From NCBI GenBank assembly GCA_001723765.1, contig MAYW01000004.1:1-64000 (forward strand): a DNA stretch of 64,000 bases. Reading direction: 5' to 3'. The notes under the pieces are model-generated. The model saw only the letters and a program-made list of their open reading frames with translations. It made no database searches and had not been told where the DNA came from. Position numbers and translations under genes: made by a program. Of the stretch, positions 24,633 through 33,893 are shown piece after piece. Source of the stretch: Candidatus Scalindua rubra (GTDB taxonomy: Bacteria; Planctomycetota; Brocadiia; Brocadiales; Scalinduaceae). Every line of letters begins with the position of its first letter. The stretch's first letter is position 1.

Positions 24633-24925
24633 TCCCCTCTAAAAAGAGGGGATCAAGAGGTGTGTTAGATAAGATGAAAGTTAATTATCATCCAAAACTC
24701 AAAGAGCTTGCACGAAAACTGAGAAAAAACAGTACAAAATCAGAAATAAAACTATGGCATCATTTAAAAGGCAAGAAAATGAGGGGATACGACTTTCATC
24801 GACAAAAACCAATTGATCGCTTTATCGTAGATTTTAAAGAAAAACAGAAGATACACACCCCCTGGCCCAGACCGCAGGGCGGGTCGCACCAAGGCAGGCC
24901 TTAGTCCCCTCTTTTTAGAGGGGAA
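24633..24925. mobile_element. DUF559 cassette bounded by palindromic inverted repeats
   Basis: The left copy at 24633-24666 contains the palindrome CCCCTCTAAAAAGAGGGG followed by AGAGGTGTGTT. The right copy, inverted, starts ACACACCCCCT at 24853 and ends with CCCCTCTTTTTAGAGGGG (24906-24923). The right copy carries an extra GC-rich stretch of about 40 bases in the middle. The only gene inside is a DUF559 N-terminus, so the unit looks like an internally deleted endonuclease cassette between the aminotransferase and the GT2. Confidence 0.6.
24662..24904 (+). pseudogene. Truncated DUF559 (Vsr/endonuclease-like) protein
   Basis: The first about 58 residues are a clear DUF559 start: NSTKSEIKLWHHLKGKKMRG, then FHRQKPIDRFIVDF. 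The family normally continues with the rest of a Vsr-like nuclease core (an E-x-D-G-x-x-H-type motif) to about 110-125 residues. Here the frame runs from KEKQKIHTP into GC-rich repeat DNA and stops. The start is GTG 24662 or, giving the usual N-terminus, ATG 24674. The catalytic part is missing, so it cannot be active. Confidence 0.75.
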
Positions 24926-25016
24926 ATAATGTATAATTAATTCGTTCTCTTTCCTTATAAGTAAGATGTGGGTAAGGTTAAGCCCCCAGGAGGAGAGGGA
25001 AGGGTGAGAGCCTTAC

Positions 25017-25967
25017 ATGGACTTAAGCGTAGTAATTCCGGTTTATAATGAAGAGATGGCGGTTCGTCCAACTATTCTTGAGATTCAAAAAGAACTGGAT
25101 AAATTAGACATAGAATATGAGATTATTATTGTCGATGATAATTCTACGGATTCAAGCATTGAAAGAATAAAAGAGCTAGATGTGAAGATTATTAAACACC
25201 GGAGGAATTTCGGCGGAGGAGTTGCGCGGGTTAATGGTATGAAGTATGCAGCAGCACCAATAATTTTACAGACAGATGCAGATGGCACTTATCCATGTGA
25301 TAAAATTCCTGAAATTCTGAAAGAGATGGAAACTGCAGATATGGTTATTGGTGCAAGGAAATATGAAAAAGCAAAAGGTTTCAGACCAATAAGAGTGTTG
25401 GTGAAGTGGCTAATAAAAAAATTTGCATCATATCTGTCAAATGCAGACATACCGGATCTAAATACCGGACTGAGAGCATATAGAAAAGACGTCGCTTTGC
25501 GCTATGAATATTTATATCCTTCCACACACTCGATTATGAGTACAATGACACTCGCTTTCTTGATTGATAAAAGAAGGGTTAAGTTTGTGGATATAGATTA
25601 TCGTAAAAGAAGAGGTGAATCGTCTTTTCACCCGATAAGAGATACGTATAATTACATTCTTGCAACGGTGAGGTCGATAACGTATTTTTATCCACTTAAG
25701 ATTACCACGCGCTTGACATTTCTATTTTTATTGTTTGGACTAATATTATTTGTACGCGATGTTTTTATCTTTAATTTAAGAGATACTACTGTCTTACTGC
25801 TTGTTGTTGCCGTAATAGTATTTTTATTTGGGACGATGTTTGATCTTTTAGTGAGTATCAGGAGAGAAATTAATATCGGAATGGAAAGAATTCGCAACTA
25901 TGATGAAAAAAAAACTCAAAAAGATTTACTTGAATCGGATCCAAACATTGAAATTATAAAGGAATAA
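25017..25967 (+). CDS. Family 2 glycosyltransferase, DPM/ArnC-like with C-terminal membrane anchor
   Basis: A 316-residue GT2. The GT-A domain starts LSVVIPVYNEEMAVRPTILE, has IIIVDDNSTDSS and then the DxD region LQTDADGTYP. Acceptor-side motifs PDLNTGLRAYRKD and YRKRRGESSFHP follow. Two hydrophobic segments (about 230-250 and 257-278) anchor it to the membrane. Enzymes with this layout usually transfer a sugar to undecaprenyl phosphate. It follows the amino-sugar genes across the DUF559 cassette, so it may have been continuous with them. Confidence 0.9.
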   Translation: MDLSVVIPVYNEEMAVRPTILEIQKELDKLDIEYEIIIVDDNSTDSSIERIKELDVKIIKHRRNFGGGVARVNGMKYAAAPIILQTDADGTYPCDKIPEILKEMETADMVIGARKYEKAKGFRPIRVLVKWLIKKFASYLSNADIPDLNTGLRAYRKDVALRYEYLYPSTHSIMSTMTLAFLIDKRRVKFVDIDYRKRRGESSFHPIRDTYNYILATVRSITYFYPLKITTRLTFLFLLFGLILFVRDVFIFNLRDTTVLLLVVAVIVFLFGTMFDLLVSIRREINIGMERIRNYDEKKTQKDLLESDPNIEIIKE

Positions 25968-25999
25968 GTGAGAGCAAAAATATAGGAGGGTAAAACGAA

Positions 26000-26212
26000 A
26001 TGGTTAACATAAGAAAGATTGTTAAAGATATGGTTGATGCTGTTCCAGAGGAGAAGCTAAAAAAAGTCTTGGAAACGTTAGAAGGTATCATGGAAAAGGA
26101 TACTAAAGAAGCATGGTCGGTATGGGAAGAATTTGGTAAAGATGCAATCGAAGGTAAGTGGGAAGATGCTTCAGAAAGACACGACTTTTACTTATATGGG
26201 ATAAAGAAGTGA
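26000..26212 (+). CDS. Small antitoxin-like protein of a PIN toxin pair
   Basis: A 70-residue acidic helical protein (IVKDMVDAVPEEKLKKVLET at the start, SVWEEFGKDAIEGKW later), of the kind encoded immediately before PIN-domain toxins. AGGAGG (25984-25989) lies 10 bases from ATG 26000. Its stop overlaps the GTG start of a severely truncated PIN gene. With the toxin gone, this is an orphan. Confidence 0.6.
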   Translation: MVNIRKIVKDMVDAVPEEKLKKVLETLEGIMEKDTKEAWSVWEEFGKDAIEGKWEDASERHDFYLYGIKK

Positions 26213-26274
26213 AGATCTTCATGGATACCAGTGCGTGGGTAGCATTAGAAATTTCGAACAGATGGGCTTGGTAA
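26209..26274 (+). pseudogene. Truncated PIN-domain (VapC-like) toxin start
   Basis: GTG 26209 overlaps the stop of the preceding small gene and opens with KIFMDTSAWVALEI, the first strand and catalytic Asp of PIN-domain RNases. After about 16 residues the similarity ends and a stop follows at 26272-26274. The remaining three acidic residues are lost. A GC-rich hairpin region follows, which may mark the deletion or insertion point. Confidence 0.65.
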
Positions 26275-26365
26275 AAAACCCTTAGCAATGACGAGGAGAT
26301 TTAATAAGTCAACTGATTGCAGGGCCGAGACCATAGCCGTGGTGGATTTAGCTGGTAATGCCTGC

Positions 26366-26401
26366 GCCTGTGCGTTGCCTGTCTGCATGTGACGCACAGG
26401 C
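26366..26401. repeat. 10-bp perfect inverted repeat
   Basis: GCCTGTGCGT (26366-26375) and ACGCACAGGC (26392-26401) are exact reverse complements with a 16-base spacer that itself contains a GCCTGTCTGCATGTG-type variation. It lies between the truncated PIN gene and the coiled-coil gene. No U-tract follows, so it is not an obvious terminator. Confidence 0.5.
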
Positions 26402-26432
26402 AGGATGCGGTTAACTTATTGGAGTGAAAAAA

Positions 26433-27167
26433 ATGCAATATACAGCAGATAGAAAGAGAAAATTAGAGAAGGTATTTGATAAGAAGCAGGTGACAGCGCT
26501 TGTAGAAGTAATAGAGGAGGCATATAGTGAGCTTGTAAAATCGGGTGATTTCAATGAACTCAAGGGAATAGTAAAAGATCTGGCAGAGGCTCAGAAAAGA
26601 ACTGAAATTAAGGTAGAAGAGCTTGCAGAGGCTCAGAAAAGAACTGAAATTAAGGTAGAAGAGCTTGCAGAGGCTCAGAAAAGAACTGAAATTAAGGTAG
26701 AAGAGCTTGTAGAGGCTCAGAAAAGAACAGAAACAGAACTTTACAAACTCATTCAAGAGCATAAAAAGACAAGGGAACAAGTAGGCGGATTATCAACAAC
26801 AGTTGGATATACCATTGAGAATGAATCTTATAAGGCATTGCCAGGTCTGTTGAAAAGAGATTATGGAATAGTGATAAGAGGCAGGCTGAAGAGGCAATAC
26901 ATAAAATACAATAAGGGGAAATATATTGAGATAAACATTATTGGAGAAGCGTCAAGAAATGGCAAAGGTATTACAATAATAGGAGAAGGAAAGAGTCAAC
27001 TTTCAAAGAAGGGTGTAAATGAGTTTATAAGAAAGAAATTAGAGAGGGTTGAAGGTGTGTATAAGGACATATTTCCAATTTTAATTACCCACATGATTTC
27101 TGAACCAGATGTAGAAGAATATGCAAAGAAGAAGGGTATTACGCTATACTATTCCTATGATTTTTAA
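26433..27167 (+). CDS. Coiled-coil protein with PDDEXK nuclease-like C-terminal domain
   Basis: A 244-residue protein. Residues 50-100 are a coiled coil built from a 14-residue repeat ([14 protein letters not shown]) present three times plus a shorter fourth copy. After a linker, residues about 130-244 look like a PD-(D/E)xK fold: [11 protein letters not shown], then [19 protein letters not shown] with the E-x-K, and [10 protein letters not shown]. Relatives are usually annotated DUF3782 or similar, without known function. ATG 26433 is preferred because GGAGTGA lies just upstream; an in-frame GTG at 26424 sits inside that site. It shares no operon with polysaccharide genes. Confidence 0.7.
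   Translation: MQYTADRKRKLEKVFDKKQVTALVEVIEEAYSELVKSGDFNELKGIVKDLAEAQKRTEIKVEELAEAQKRTEIKVEELAEAQKRTEIKVEELVEAQKRTETELYKLIQEHKKTREQVGGLSTTVGYTIENESYKALPGLLKRDYGIVIRGRLKRQYIKYNKGKYIEINIIGEASRNGKGITIIGEGKSQLSKKGVNEFIRKKLERVEGVYKDIFPILITHMISEPDVEEYAKKKGITLYYSYDF
26580..26730 (+). repeat. 42-bp tandem repeats encoding the coiled coil
   Basis: Units at 26580-26621, 26622-26663 and 26664-26705 are almost identical, followed by a partial unit from 26706 to about 26730. Each encodes 14 residues (two heptads). The near-identity at DNA level suggests recent copy-number change by slippage or unequal recombination, always in multiples of 14 residues, so the frame is kept. Confidence 0.85.
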
Positions 27168-27287
27168 GAGGTTAGGGATGTTAAATTACCTCACTATAAA
27201 TGCACTAATAACTTTTCATCGTTTGGTTGTCTTTTTTTGATAGTTTAGTGTTTAACCTTATTTATCTTTTATACCAGGAGGTTAAAA

Positions 27288-27547
27288 ATGGGTGCGCCAA
27301 GGAAACATACACAGCAGAATATTTAAATGATGGTCACCTGTCAATACCCAAAGAAATTGCAGACAGGTTATCCCTTAAGACGGGGAAAAAACTTCGTGTG
27401 ATTGTAGAAGCATCACGATTTGACAAAAATGATATTTTAGGTCTTTTTGGCATCTGGAAAGATAAAAGTGCTGAAGAGATTAAAATCTTCAGGGATATTA
27501 TCAAACAAAGAAGGGCATTTCAAAAGAATATATGGACTGAGAATTGA
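27288..27547 (+). pseudogene. AbrB/VapB-type antitoxin with frameshifted start
   Basis: The frame ending at 27545-27547 encodes TYTAEYLNDGHLSIPKEIAD, a good AbrB/VapB DNA-binding motif, and then the DILGLFGIWKDKSAEEIK tail typical of antitoxins that bind PIN toxins. A strong ribosome-binding site (AGGAGG, 27277-27282) and ATG 27288 stand where the gene should begin, but that ATG is out of frame and hits a stop after 12 codons. A missing base just after the start would explain it. The only in-frame alternative is a TTG at 27227 without a ribosome-binding site. No toxin gene follows. Confidence 0.6.
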
Positions 27548-27690
27548 GAATTGGCTGAAAACATAAACCTGGGGTATGATAAAAGTGTGTAAAGAGCATG
27601 GCTTAACCTCAGCTGTGTCGTGTAAAAGTAGCCTATTAATTCGCATAGTGGTGAAAATATTTAATAGGGCCTGCCCTACCTACCCACTTG

Positions 27691-27746
27691 TCCTATGGAA
27701 TGCGAAAGCTATTCCATCTAGGTAAGGAGAAACGACTGTACTGGGG
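27691..27746. repeat. GC-rich hairpin repeat (CCCYGTGGAAT family)
   Basis: TCCTATGGAAT (27691-27701) pairs with ATTCCATCTAGG (27711-27722), followed by the shared tail GACTGTACTGGGGTGAAATG (27734-27753). The interval 27548-27875 otherwise holds no gene; the frame at 27688-27876 is an accident of this repeat. Confidence 0.6.
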
Positions 27747-27875
27747 TGAAATGAGAATATATTTAATAGGGTTGAAAGCCTGTCCCCGAAAGATTTGGTC
27801 GAGGGGGGTGATTTTTAGGGAGTTGGAGATATTAAATTACCTCATGTTAAGGTTTAGAGATTACGAAAGAAACTG

Positions 27876-29378
27876 ATGCGTGTGCTGTTCGTATATCCTA
27901 ATGTGACTAGGGCTAAGACACCTCAAATAGGCATAGCCTCCCTTTCTGCTGTGCTTAAACAGGCTGGACATCAGGTAGATTTGTTTGACTTTACCTTCAT
28001 AGAGAATGCACAAATCTACACTTCTTTTAAAAGCAGAATTAAAGAATTCTGCCCTGATCTTATAGCAGTATCCTGTCGAAGTCTGGAGTTTCCATATGTA
28101 AAACAATTATTGAGCTCACTCGATAGAAAGGATAAAAGTGTATTCGTTGTTATTGGCGGTGTACACGCGACCGTTGCTCCAGATGAAGTTATCGCTTTTG
28201 ACTCAGTAGATTCTATAATAAGAGGGGAAGGTGAATATCCTTTACTGGAATTGGTTAATAATCTGGAAAATGGACACGCTATTAACAATATTCAAAATCT
28301 GTGGTTAAAAAGAAACGGTCGAGTTATAAAGAACGAGATTAGGCCTTTGTTAGATAATCTAGATGTTCTTCCGTATCCAGACTTTGAACGCTTTGACGAT
28401 AGACACTTTTTTTATGAATCTCATTTCAATAGAAAATTCACGATGAAGAGGGTGGGTGCTTTTGAGACAAGCCGGGGATGTCCCTATAGCTGTTCATACT
28501 GTGTGAATGCTTATTTGCAAGAGCTTACCCGGGGAAAATCCAGATATCATCGAGAGAAAAGTGTGCAACGGGTAATAGAGGAACTAGCCTTCTTTACTGA
28601 GAAATTACAACTTGAATATGTTTACTTGATAGACGAAACTTTTTTATTAAAGATGACCCGCCTGAAGGAGTTTATTGAAGCATATATGCAACGGGTGAGA
28701 TTGCCGTTCAGCTTTATGACGCATCCACAAACCGTAACTGACAAGAAGATCGAATTAGTAGCAAAAGCAGGTGCAGATCTTGCTTTAATTGGTATTGAGT
28801 GTGGAGATGAGGAATTCAGAAAAAATGTTTTGCGCAGACCAGTGAAGGATAAAGACATTAAAAGAGCTTTCCAAATTGTAAAGAAGTATGGTATATCAAC
28901 TTATTCATTCAACCTGATAGGCTTTCCGGGAGAAAACAGGAAGCTGATCGGAAAGACTATAAAATTCAATCGTGAGGTTAAGCCAGACGTTGTTCAGGTA
29001 ACGATGTTCTATCCATTTCCAGGGACCGAACTACTAAAGACATGTATAGAACAGGATTTAATTGACAGCAATGTCAAGGTTATTTCTTACTATGAGGACA
29101 CGATTCTGAAACTACCAAGATTCGGTAAAGGACAGCTATTACGCATTTACAGGTTGTTCCATTACTACGTTAATGCCTCTTTCTTTACGTTACCGTTCTT
29201 GTTGATAATGGAAAGAGTTCCATTTCTGTTCGACATGTTCTTCCTCACTCAGAGATATCTTGAGAGATATCTTGATGAAATAAAATACCTTCCTTACTTG
29301 TTGAGAAAATATGGTCTACTTGGTTTGGTTAAAAAAATCATTAAGCGTTCACCAGGAGGAAAATATTTGACAGGATAA
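27876..29378 (+). CDS. B12-binding domain radical SAM enzyme
   Basis: A 500-residue class B-like enzyme. The N-terminal cobalamin-binding fold (residues 1-130) shows GIASLSAVLKQAGHQVDLFD and later VFVVIGGVHATVAPDEV. The radical SAM core has the cluster motif SRGCPYSCSYCVN (C-x3-C-x2-C) near residue 200, SAM-binding ALIGIECGDEEF, and FNLIGFPGE. A hydrophobic basic C-terminus follows. Family members perform methyl transfers or rearrangements on unreactive carbons; in a glycan locus a C-methylated sugar or lipid is plausible but unproven. It is the first of four such enzymes in the window. Its ribosome-binding site is weak. Confidence 0.88.
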   Translation: MRVLFVYPNVTRAKTPQIGIASLSAVLKQAGHQVDLFDFTFIENAQIYTSFKSRIKEFCPDLIAVSCRSLEFPYVKQLLSSLDRKDKSVFVVIGGVHATVAPDEVIAFDSVDSIIRGEGEYPLLELVNNLENGHAINNIQNLWLKRNGRVIKNEIRPLLDNLDVLPYPDFERFDDRHFFYESHFNRKFTMKRVGAFETSRGCPYSCSYCVNAYLQELTRGKSRYHREKSVQRVIEELAFFTEKLQLEYVYLIDETFLLKMTRLKEFIEAYMQRVRLPFSFMTHPQTVTDKKIELVAKAGADLALIGIECGDEEFRKNVLRRPVKDKDIKRAFQIVKKYGISTYSFNLIGFPGENRKLIGKTIKFNREVKPDVVQVTMFYPFPGTELLKTCIEQDLIDSNVKVISYYEDTILKLPRFGKGQLLRIYRLFHYYVNASFFTLPFLLIMERVPFLFDMFFLTQRYLERYLDEIKYLPYLLRKYGLLGLVKKIIKRSPGGKYLTG

Positions 29379-29646
29379 CAGGATTAACATGATACTTGTC
29401 CTGGACTTGTTTCAGGATAAATCCAGCATAACTGTAACTAGATGTTAAGGAATTTCAATGGGATATATATGATATTGTTGTTTTAGACTGCAAGTTCAGT
29501 GGTACTACTTGGCAGCATTTGTGAGATGATTGACGTAAGTCATTTTCGCAGTGATTTTCTATTTGACTTGCTCGCAATCATTGACTAAATTCTAATCGGA
29601 ATTTGGCCCTATTGAAAGTAGTTCCGTTTCATAAGGAGAATTTTTG

Positions 29647-29928
29647 ATGTCCGAACTTATTACAGAAATTGTCAGCGGAGAACCTTACCAATATTATCCA
29701 CTTGGTGAACACGTGGTGCGAGCAGTTGGAGTTTGTGGAGGACGGCCCACTTTCAAGTATACCCGCATCGAAATAACAGGGACACTTGAACGCTTAGCAG
29801 CAGGTGAAAGTATTGATGAAATTGTCAAGGGGTACCGTGGTCGAGTCTCACGGGAAGCAATTAATGAAGCAGTGAGATTGGTTACGTCTGAATTCATCAG
29901 AACACTGCCCGAATTAGAGCCCGCTTGA
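29647..29928 (+). CDS. DUF433 family antitoxin (second module)
   Basis: A 93-residue DUF433 protein: VRAVGVCGGRPTFKYTRIEI, then LERLAAGESIDEIVKGYRGR and VSREAINEAVRLV, the helix-turn-helix-like region. AAGGAG (29633-29638) is 8 bases from ATG 29647. Its stop overlaps the ATG of the next gene by one base (TGATG). The interval 29379-29646 before it contains only a degenerate ACAGGATAACAGGATTAACA repeat. It is probably the DNA-binding antitoxin of the downstream PIN-like toxin. Confidence 0.8.
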   Translation: MSELITEIVSGEPYQYYPLGEHVVRAVGVCGGRPTFKYTRIEITGTLERLAAGESIDEIVKGYRGRVSREAINEAVRLVTSEFIRTLPELEPA

Positions 29929-30335
29929 TGATTGTTTTGGATGAACAGTTGCTGGGGCGTAACATTGAGGTAGAAATTGCAAAGTGGTATCGAGGTGCCG
30001 TCCAATTTATTTCTGATTTGCGTCCAAATACTGTTATCAAAGATGATGCTATTCCCGAGTTGCTTCGCCAGCAGAACCAGCCCTCGTTTGTGACTATCAA
30101 TGAAACCGATTTTTGGCGAAAAGTGACGATAGACAAGCGGTATTTTATAATTTGCTTTGTTTTGTCCGATTCGCGTGCAGGAGAAATCCCACATTCGTTG
30201 AGGTCGCTGCTTCGTCGTTCAGAGTTTAATACCAAAGCTAAAAGAATGGGCAAGGTTACTCGAGTTAAAAGTGAGGAAATTGACTATTACACTTTCGATG
30301 ACAGAAGCGTAAGGACGATTTCGTTATTAGATTAA
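29928..30335 (+). CDS. DUF5615-like PIN toxin (second module)
   Basis: A 135-residue protein beginning MIVLDEQLLGRNIEVEIAKW. The early acidic motif (L-D-E), PSFVTINETDFWRK with the later acidic residues, and YFIICFVLSD match the PIN-like fold of DUF5615 relatives, though it diverges clearly from the copy at 963. It starts on the TGATG junction with the DUF433 gene. The two modules share only gene order and fold, so they were probably acquired separately. Confidence 0.65.
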   Translation: MIVLDEQLLGRNIEVEIAKWYRGAVQFISDLRPNTVIKDDAIPELLRQQNQPSFVTINETDFWRKVTIDKRYFIICFVLSDSRAGEIPHSLRSLLRRSEFNTKAKRMGKVTRVKSEEIDYYTFDDRSVRTISLLD

Positions 30336-30549
30336 TTGGTTGTTATTGTCTATCAGCAGCGGCCACGTCTGTATAAAATCAGCAAATTTTTGTAACCAAT
30401 GATGCTAGTCTCAAGAAAGTGAAAGAAATACGAGTCGTAGTTCTTGATGATCTTATCAAGAGGTAGAGGAGAAGCAGGAGTGAAAAACTGTTGAAGATGT
30501 GCTACGCCAGAAAAATTGATGATTTGAAATTACTTACTGGAGATTGTGG

Positions 30550-31987
30550 ATGAAAATCTTATTAATATCCCCCCCATGGGGAAATATTTATGGAAAATAT
30601 CATGATGTTGCACGGATAGGATCAACATATCCTCCCTTGGGCTTATGCTATTTGAGTGCTGTTTTGAAAAAGGAAGGCCATGATGTAAAAATAATTGATG
30701 CTGAAGCCGAAGGCTTTAATATTGAAATGATTATCAAGAAGTTTAAAGCCTATAATCCGAACATAGTTGGGATTCAAGGAAGTTCCCCACTGATGGATCA
30801 AGCGTCAGGCATCGCAAAAGAAATTAAAAGAGTAAAAAATGTTCCAATTGTTTTGGGTGGTGTCCATGTAACTGTCCTTAGAACCGAAGTTTTGCGTGAA
30901 CACGAGTGTTTTGATTATGGGATGGTGGGAGAAAGTGAGTTTCTTTTTCGGAAGTTTATCGACGCCTTAGAAAAGAATCAAGAATTTGATTCAATTCCCG
31001 GATTAATTTATAGAAAAAATGGAAAAATAATCTTCACAGGGGAAAGACCAATAATACAAAATTTGGATGAATTGCCGTTTCCTGACAGGACTTCATTGAA
31101 CTTTGATAAATACCTTTGGAGTGTTCGTAAAAAGGGTATCGTAAAATTAGCTACTATCCAGACTTCCAGGGGTTGCCCATATAAATGTGTATTTTGTACG
31201 CAGGCTTGGACATTTTCCAATTCACTTAGATTTAGAGATCCAATTCTTGTAGTTGATGAAATTGAGGAAATCGTTAAAAATACTCCTGCGACTCATATTG
31301 TTTTTATCGACGATACAATCGCCATAAAAAAAATCCCATTTAAAGGCGATATGCAGTGAAATTATCAGAAGAAACCTGGATATAACTTTGGAAGGATGGT
31401 TAGTAGCCAAACAATTAACAGAGGATTTGATAGCGTTAATGAAAAAAGCGGGCCTTGTTAGGATTTCTTTTGGAATTGAAAGCGGAAATCCTGATGTTTT
31501 AAAGGTTGTAGGTAAAGGCGTTACAATGGACGAGATAAGAAGCGCATATAAAATAACTAAAAAATACGCCATTGAAACGCGGGGATCGGCTATCTTGGGA
31601 CTGCCGACGGATACGAAGAAGTCGGCCTGGGATACCATAAAATTCTTGAGGAGCATTAAAGAGCTAGATCATCCATATATCCTTATCGCGGCCCCTTATC
31701 CGGGAACCAGGATGAGGGAAATGGCGTTAAAAGGGGAGGCTGGAATAACATTGCATGAAAAAGATTATACAAGGTTAAGCCGTTATAAACCGGTCATGTC
31801 AGTTAATGATTTGACAAGAAAAAGCCTTGTCAGATACCAATATTGGGGCATTATTTATAATTATCTTACCCCTAGAAGGTTGTGGTACAATCTTACCAGA
31901 GCCGGACTCAAGGCAGCAGTCAGGAATGGATGGGCTTTTGGAAAAAGCCTGTTTCTCAAAAAGCACGATTTTAAGGCCAGGGAATAA
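30550..31987 (+). CDS. B12-binding domain radical SAM enzyme (frameshifted)
   Basis: The first part encodes the cobalamin-binding domain (YPPLGLCYLSAVLKKEGHDV, VPIVLGGVHVTV) and the radical SAM motif SRGCPYKCVFC near residue 210. It stops at 31357-31359 just after IVFIDDTIAIKK. The other frame continues at once with KSHLKAICSEIIRRNLD, RISFGIESGNPDVLK and APYPGTRM to 31987. Eight A residues at 31326-31333 sit at the break; seven would restore one reading frame of about 478 residues. ATG 30550 has GGAG 7 bases upstream. It may be an assembly error or real slippage. Confidence 0.82.
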
Positions 31988-31998
31988 AAAACAATAAT

Positions 31999-32438
31999 CA
32001 CACAAAGACACGGAGGCACAAAGTAATGATGCCCGCCTAGGCGGGTAGGACTGAAAATGAGACCTGTCCTGACGACAGGTCAGGATTGGGAAAGTTGTAG
32101 TTGGACTTTATTTCTCACACGAAGCCCCGCTGAGCGTGGCGAAGTCACGAATTCACCCTGTTAGATAGAACTTATCCAACAATCAACTCCTGACCTGTTC
32201 CAAACGATGGTCTTAGCTACACCCACGGGATCGATCAGGACAGGTACGTTTATCGTGATTAATGTGTGCTTATCGTACAAATAACGGTTATTTTACATAT
32301 CTAACAGGGGAACCACAAAGGGTAAAAACTATTATTTTTTGTTTTATTTTTTTAAATTTCGTTTTCTTAGTGCTCTCTACTTCGGCAAGCTCAGTATTTA
32401 GCTAAATGGTGAGCCAGCGAACCATGTGTCTTTGTGTG
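31999..32438. mobile_element. Decayed cassette bounded by CACACAAAGACAC inverted repeats
   Basis: CACACAAAGACAC (31999-32011) and GTGTCTTTGTGTG (32426-32438) are exact reverse complements enclosing about 410 bases without a gene. Inside are short GC-rich hairpins (CCCGCCTAGGCGGG at 32031-32044) and a CCTGTCCTGACGACAGG palindrome. Similar cacaaagacacggaggcac-type ends often flank small-ORF cassettes of the GxxExxY kind, in my experience. The whole gap 31988-32454 is covered by this unit. Confidence 0.45.
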
Positions 32439-32454
32439 AGGATTAGTAATTTAA

Positions 32455-33433
32455 ATGAAAAATATCTTCCAATTTATAAAAAAAAATTCCAGATATATAA
32501 GAATTTTTTTTAAGTGTTGCTTTTATCGGAATGCTTTTTTTTGTTCCAAAAATAAATTTTTCTGATGTGTTGAGAATATTTTCCGAACTTGGTTATAAAT
32601 TTATAATTCTTTTTTTAATACTTAAATCCTTTAGTATTATTTTAATGAGTTATAGATTGAAATACATATTGGGCATACAAAAATTTAACTACAATTTGAG
32701 ACAATTAATCAAGCTTTATTTCCTGGGGATATTTTATAATAATTTCTTGCCGACCCAATATGGAGGCGATATTTTTAAGGCATATATTCTTTCTTATGAG
32801 CAAAAGGATAAGTTTCCAATTTATTATTCGATACTTGCTGACCGTATAATAGGGTTTAGTTCCATAATATTTATTGGCTTTATTGCCGCGATTATTTCTT
32901 TTGAATCTTTAGAGTTTCTTGGCAATGCAAAATATATCTATCTTGTTTTCCCCATTTTATTTTTTTTGTTGCTTTATTTTCTTTCATCTTCCTGGTCTAA
33001 GAAAACGATTAATTTTTACCTGACGACATTTGGATTGAAAAATCTCCAGGATAAGATAAACTTAGCAAATGATTCTATAACTCCCATTAAAAATAACAAA
33101 ATGGAACTTTTTATTGTAATTTTTATATCGTTTTTAGTGCAAACAAATATATACCTCGCTTTCTACGCAATATCTTTAGCTTTGCATATGGATGTTATTT
33201 TATTTTATTTTTTTCTTTTCTTTCCTGCCATTGCAATGATCTCCGCTATTCCAATATCCATTAATGGAATTGGGGTTAGAGAATCCGGAATTGTGTTTTT
33301 CTTCATTAATGCAGGGGTTACAGCCAACATGGCCTTAAGCCTTTCCCTTTTAATTTTATTCTTTTTGGTCATTGATGCGCTAATAGGGGGAATAATTAAC
33401 ATTAAAGGAGATTACAAATTCCAGGAAAAATAA
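32455..33433 (+). CDS. UPF0104 (lysylphosphatidylglycerol synthase-like) membrane protein (frameshifted)
   Basis: About eight membrane segments. NNFLPTQYGGDIFKAYIL and SILADRIIGFSSI are the hallmark region of the UPF0104/LPG synthase transmembrane domain family, often found in glycolipid and polysaccharide loci. The C-terminus has SINGIGVRESGIVFFF. The natural start, ATG 32455, reads MKNIFQFIKKNSRYIRIFF and shifts frame at a run of eight T (32504-32511); with seven T it continues LSVAFIGMLFFVPKINF. Without the repair the frame opens only at ATG 32531. About 325 residues in all, normal for the family. Confidence 0.78.
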
Positions 33434-33619
33434 TACATATGTTTTAAATTCGCGACCATCTCTGTATTGTAGCTTGTCGGTCTTCCGTTTCCTTCCAAAT
33501 CCTGTAAGAATATTGAAATGTCTGAGGATGATGGGTTGATACTGAAAGGACTATAGAACTTTGGATATATTAAAAAAAGATTATCAATACAGTCTATTCA
33601 AAAATTATTATTTAGAATT

Positions 33620-33848
33620 ATGGTGTTGTCCAGCGTGTTTAAAAGAATTAAAAGTGTTTGCTGTAATTGGTTAAATCAAAAATTTTCCAGGATTAGTAGG
33701 TTTTGTCTGATCCTTTTGTTATTTTACTATAGGGGGTGAAGGATATATTCAATATTTGGCTTTTCCTGCTATTATTCTAAATATTGGATCATTGTTTTTT
33801 TGTTTTGAATTGTTTTCTGTTCAATTAGCAATAGTAGTAAATCAGTAG
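33620..33848 (+). pseudogene. Possible remnant of a small membrane protein
   Basis: ATG 33620 opens a frame MVLSSVFKRIKSVC ending hydrophobic (RFCLILLLFYY) at a stop near 33740. The neighbouring frame continues with GGEGYIQYLAFPAIILNIGS and FELFSVQLAIVV to TAG at 33846-33848. One base fewer near 33720-33727 would join them into about 75 residues with two hydrophobic stretches. I do not recognise it. The rest of 33434-33893 contains nothing I can name. Confidence 0.2.
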
Positions 33849-33893
33849 AAAAATTTTATATAAGATAAGGAAAATTGAGCTAAGGAAGAAGTG

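Noticed and set aside
26580-26730. Tandem 42-bp repeats as a possible CRISPR array
   Set aside because: The units are contiguous without spacers and are coding (14-residue steps of a coiled coil).
27688-27876. Plus-strand frame before the first B12 radical SAM gene
   Set aside because: Translates the hairpin repeat and its tail; no ribosome-binding site and no protein character.
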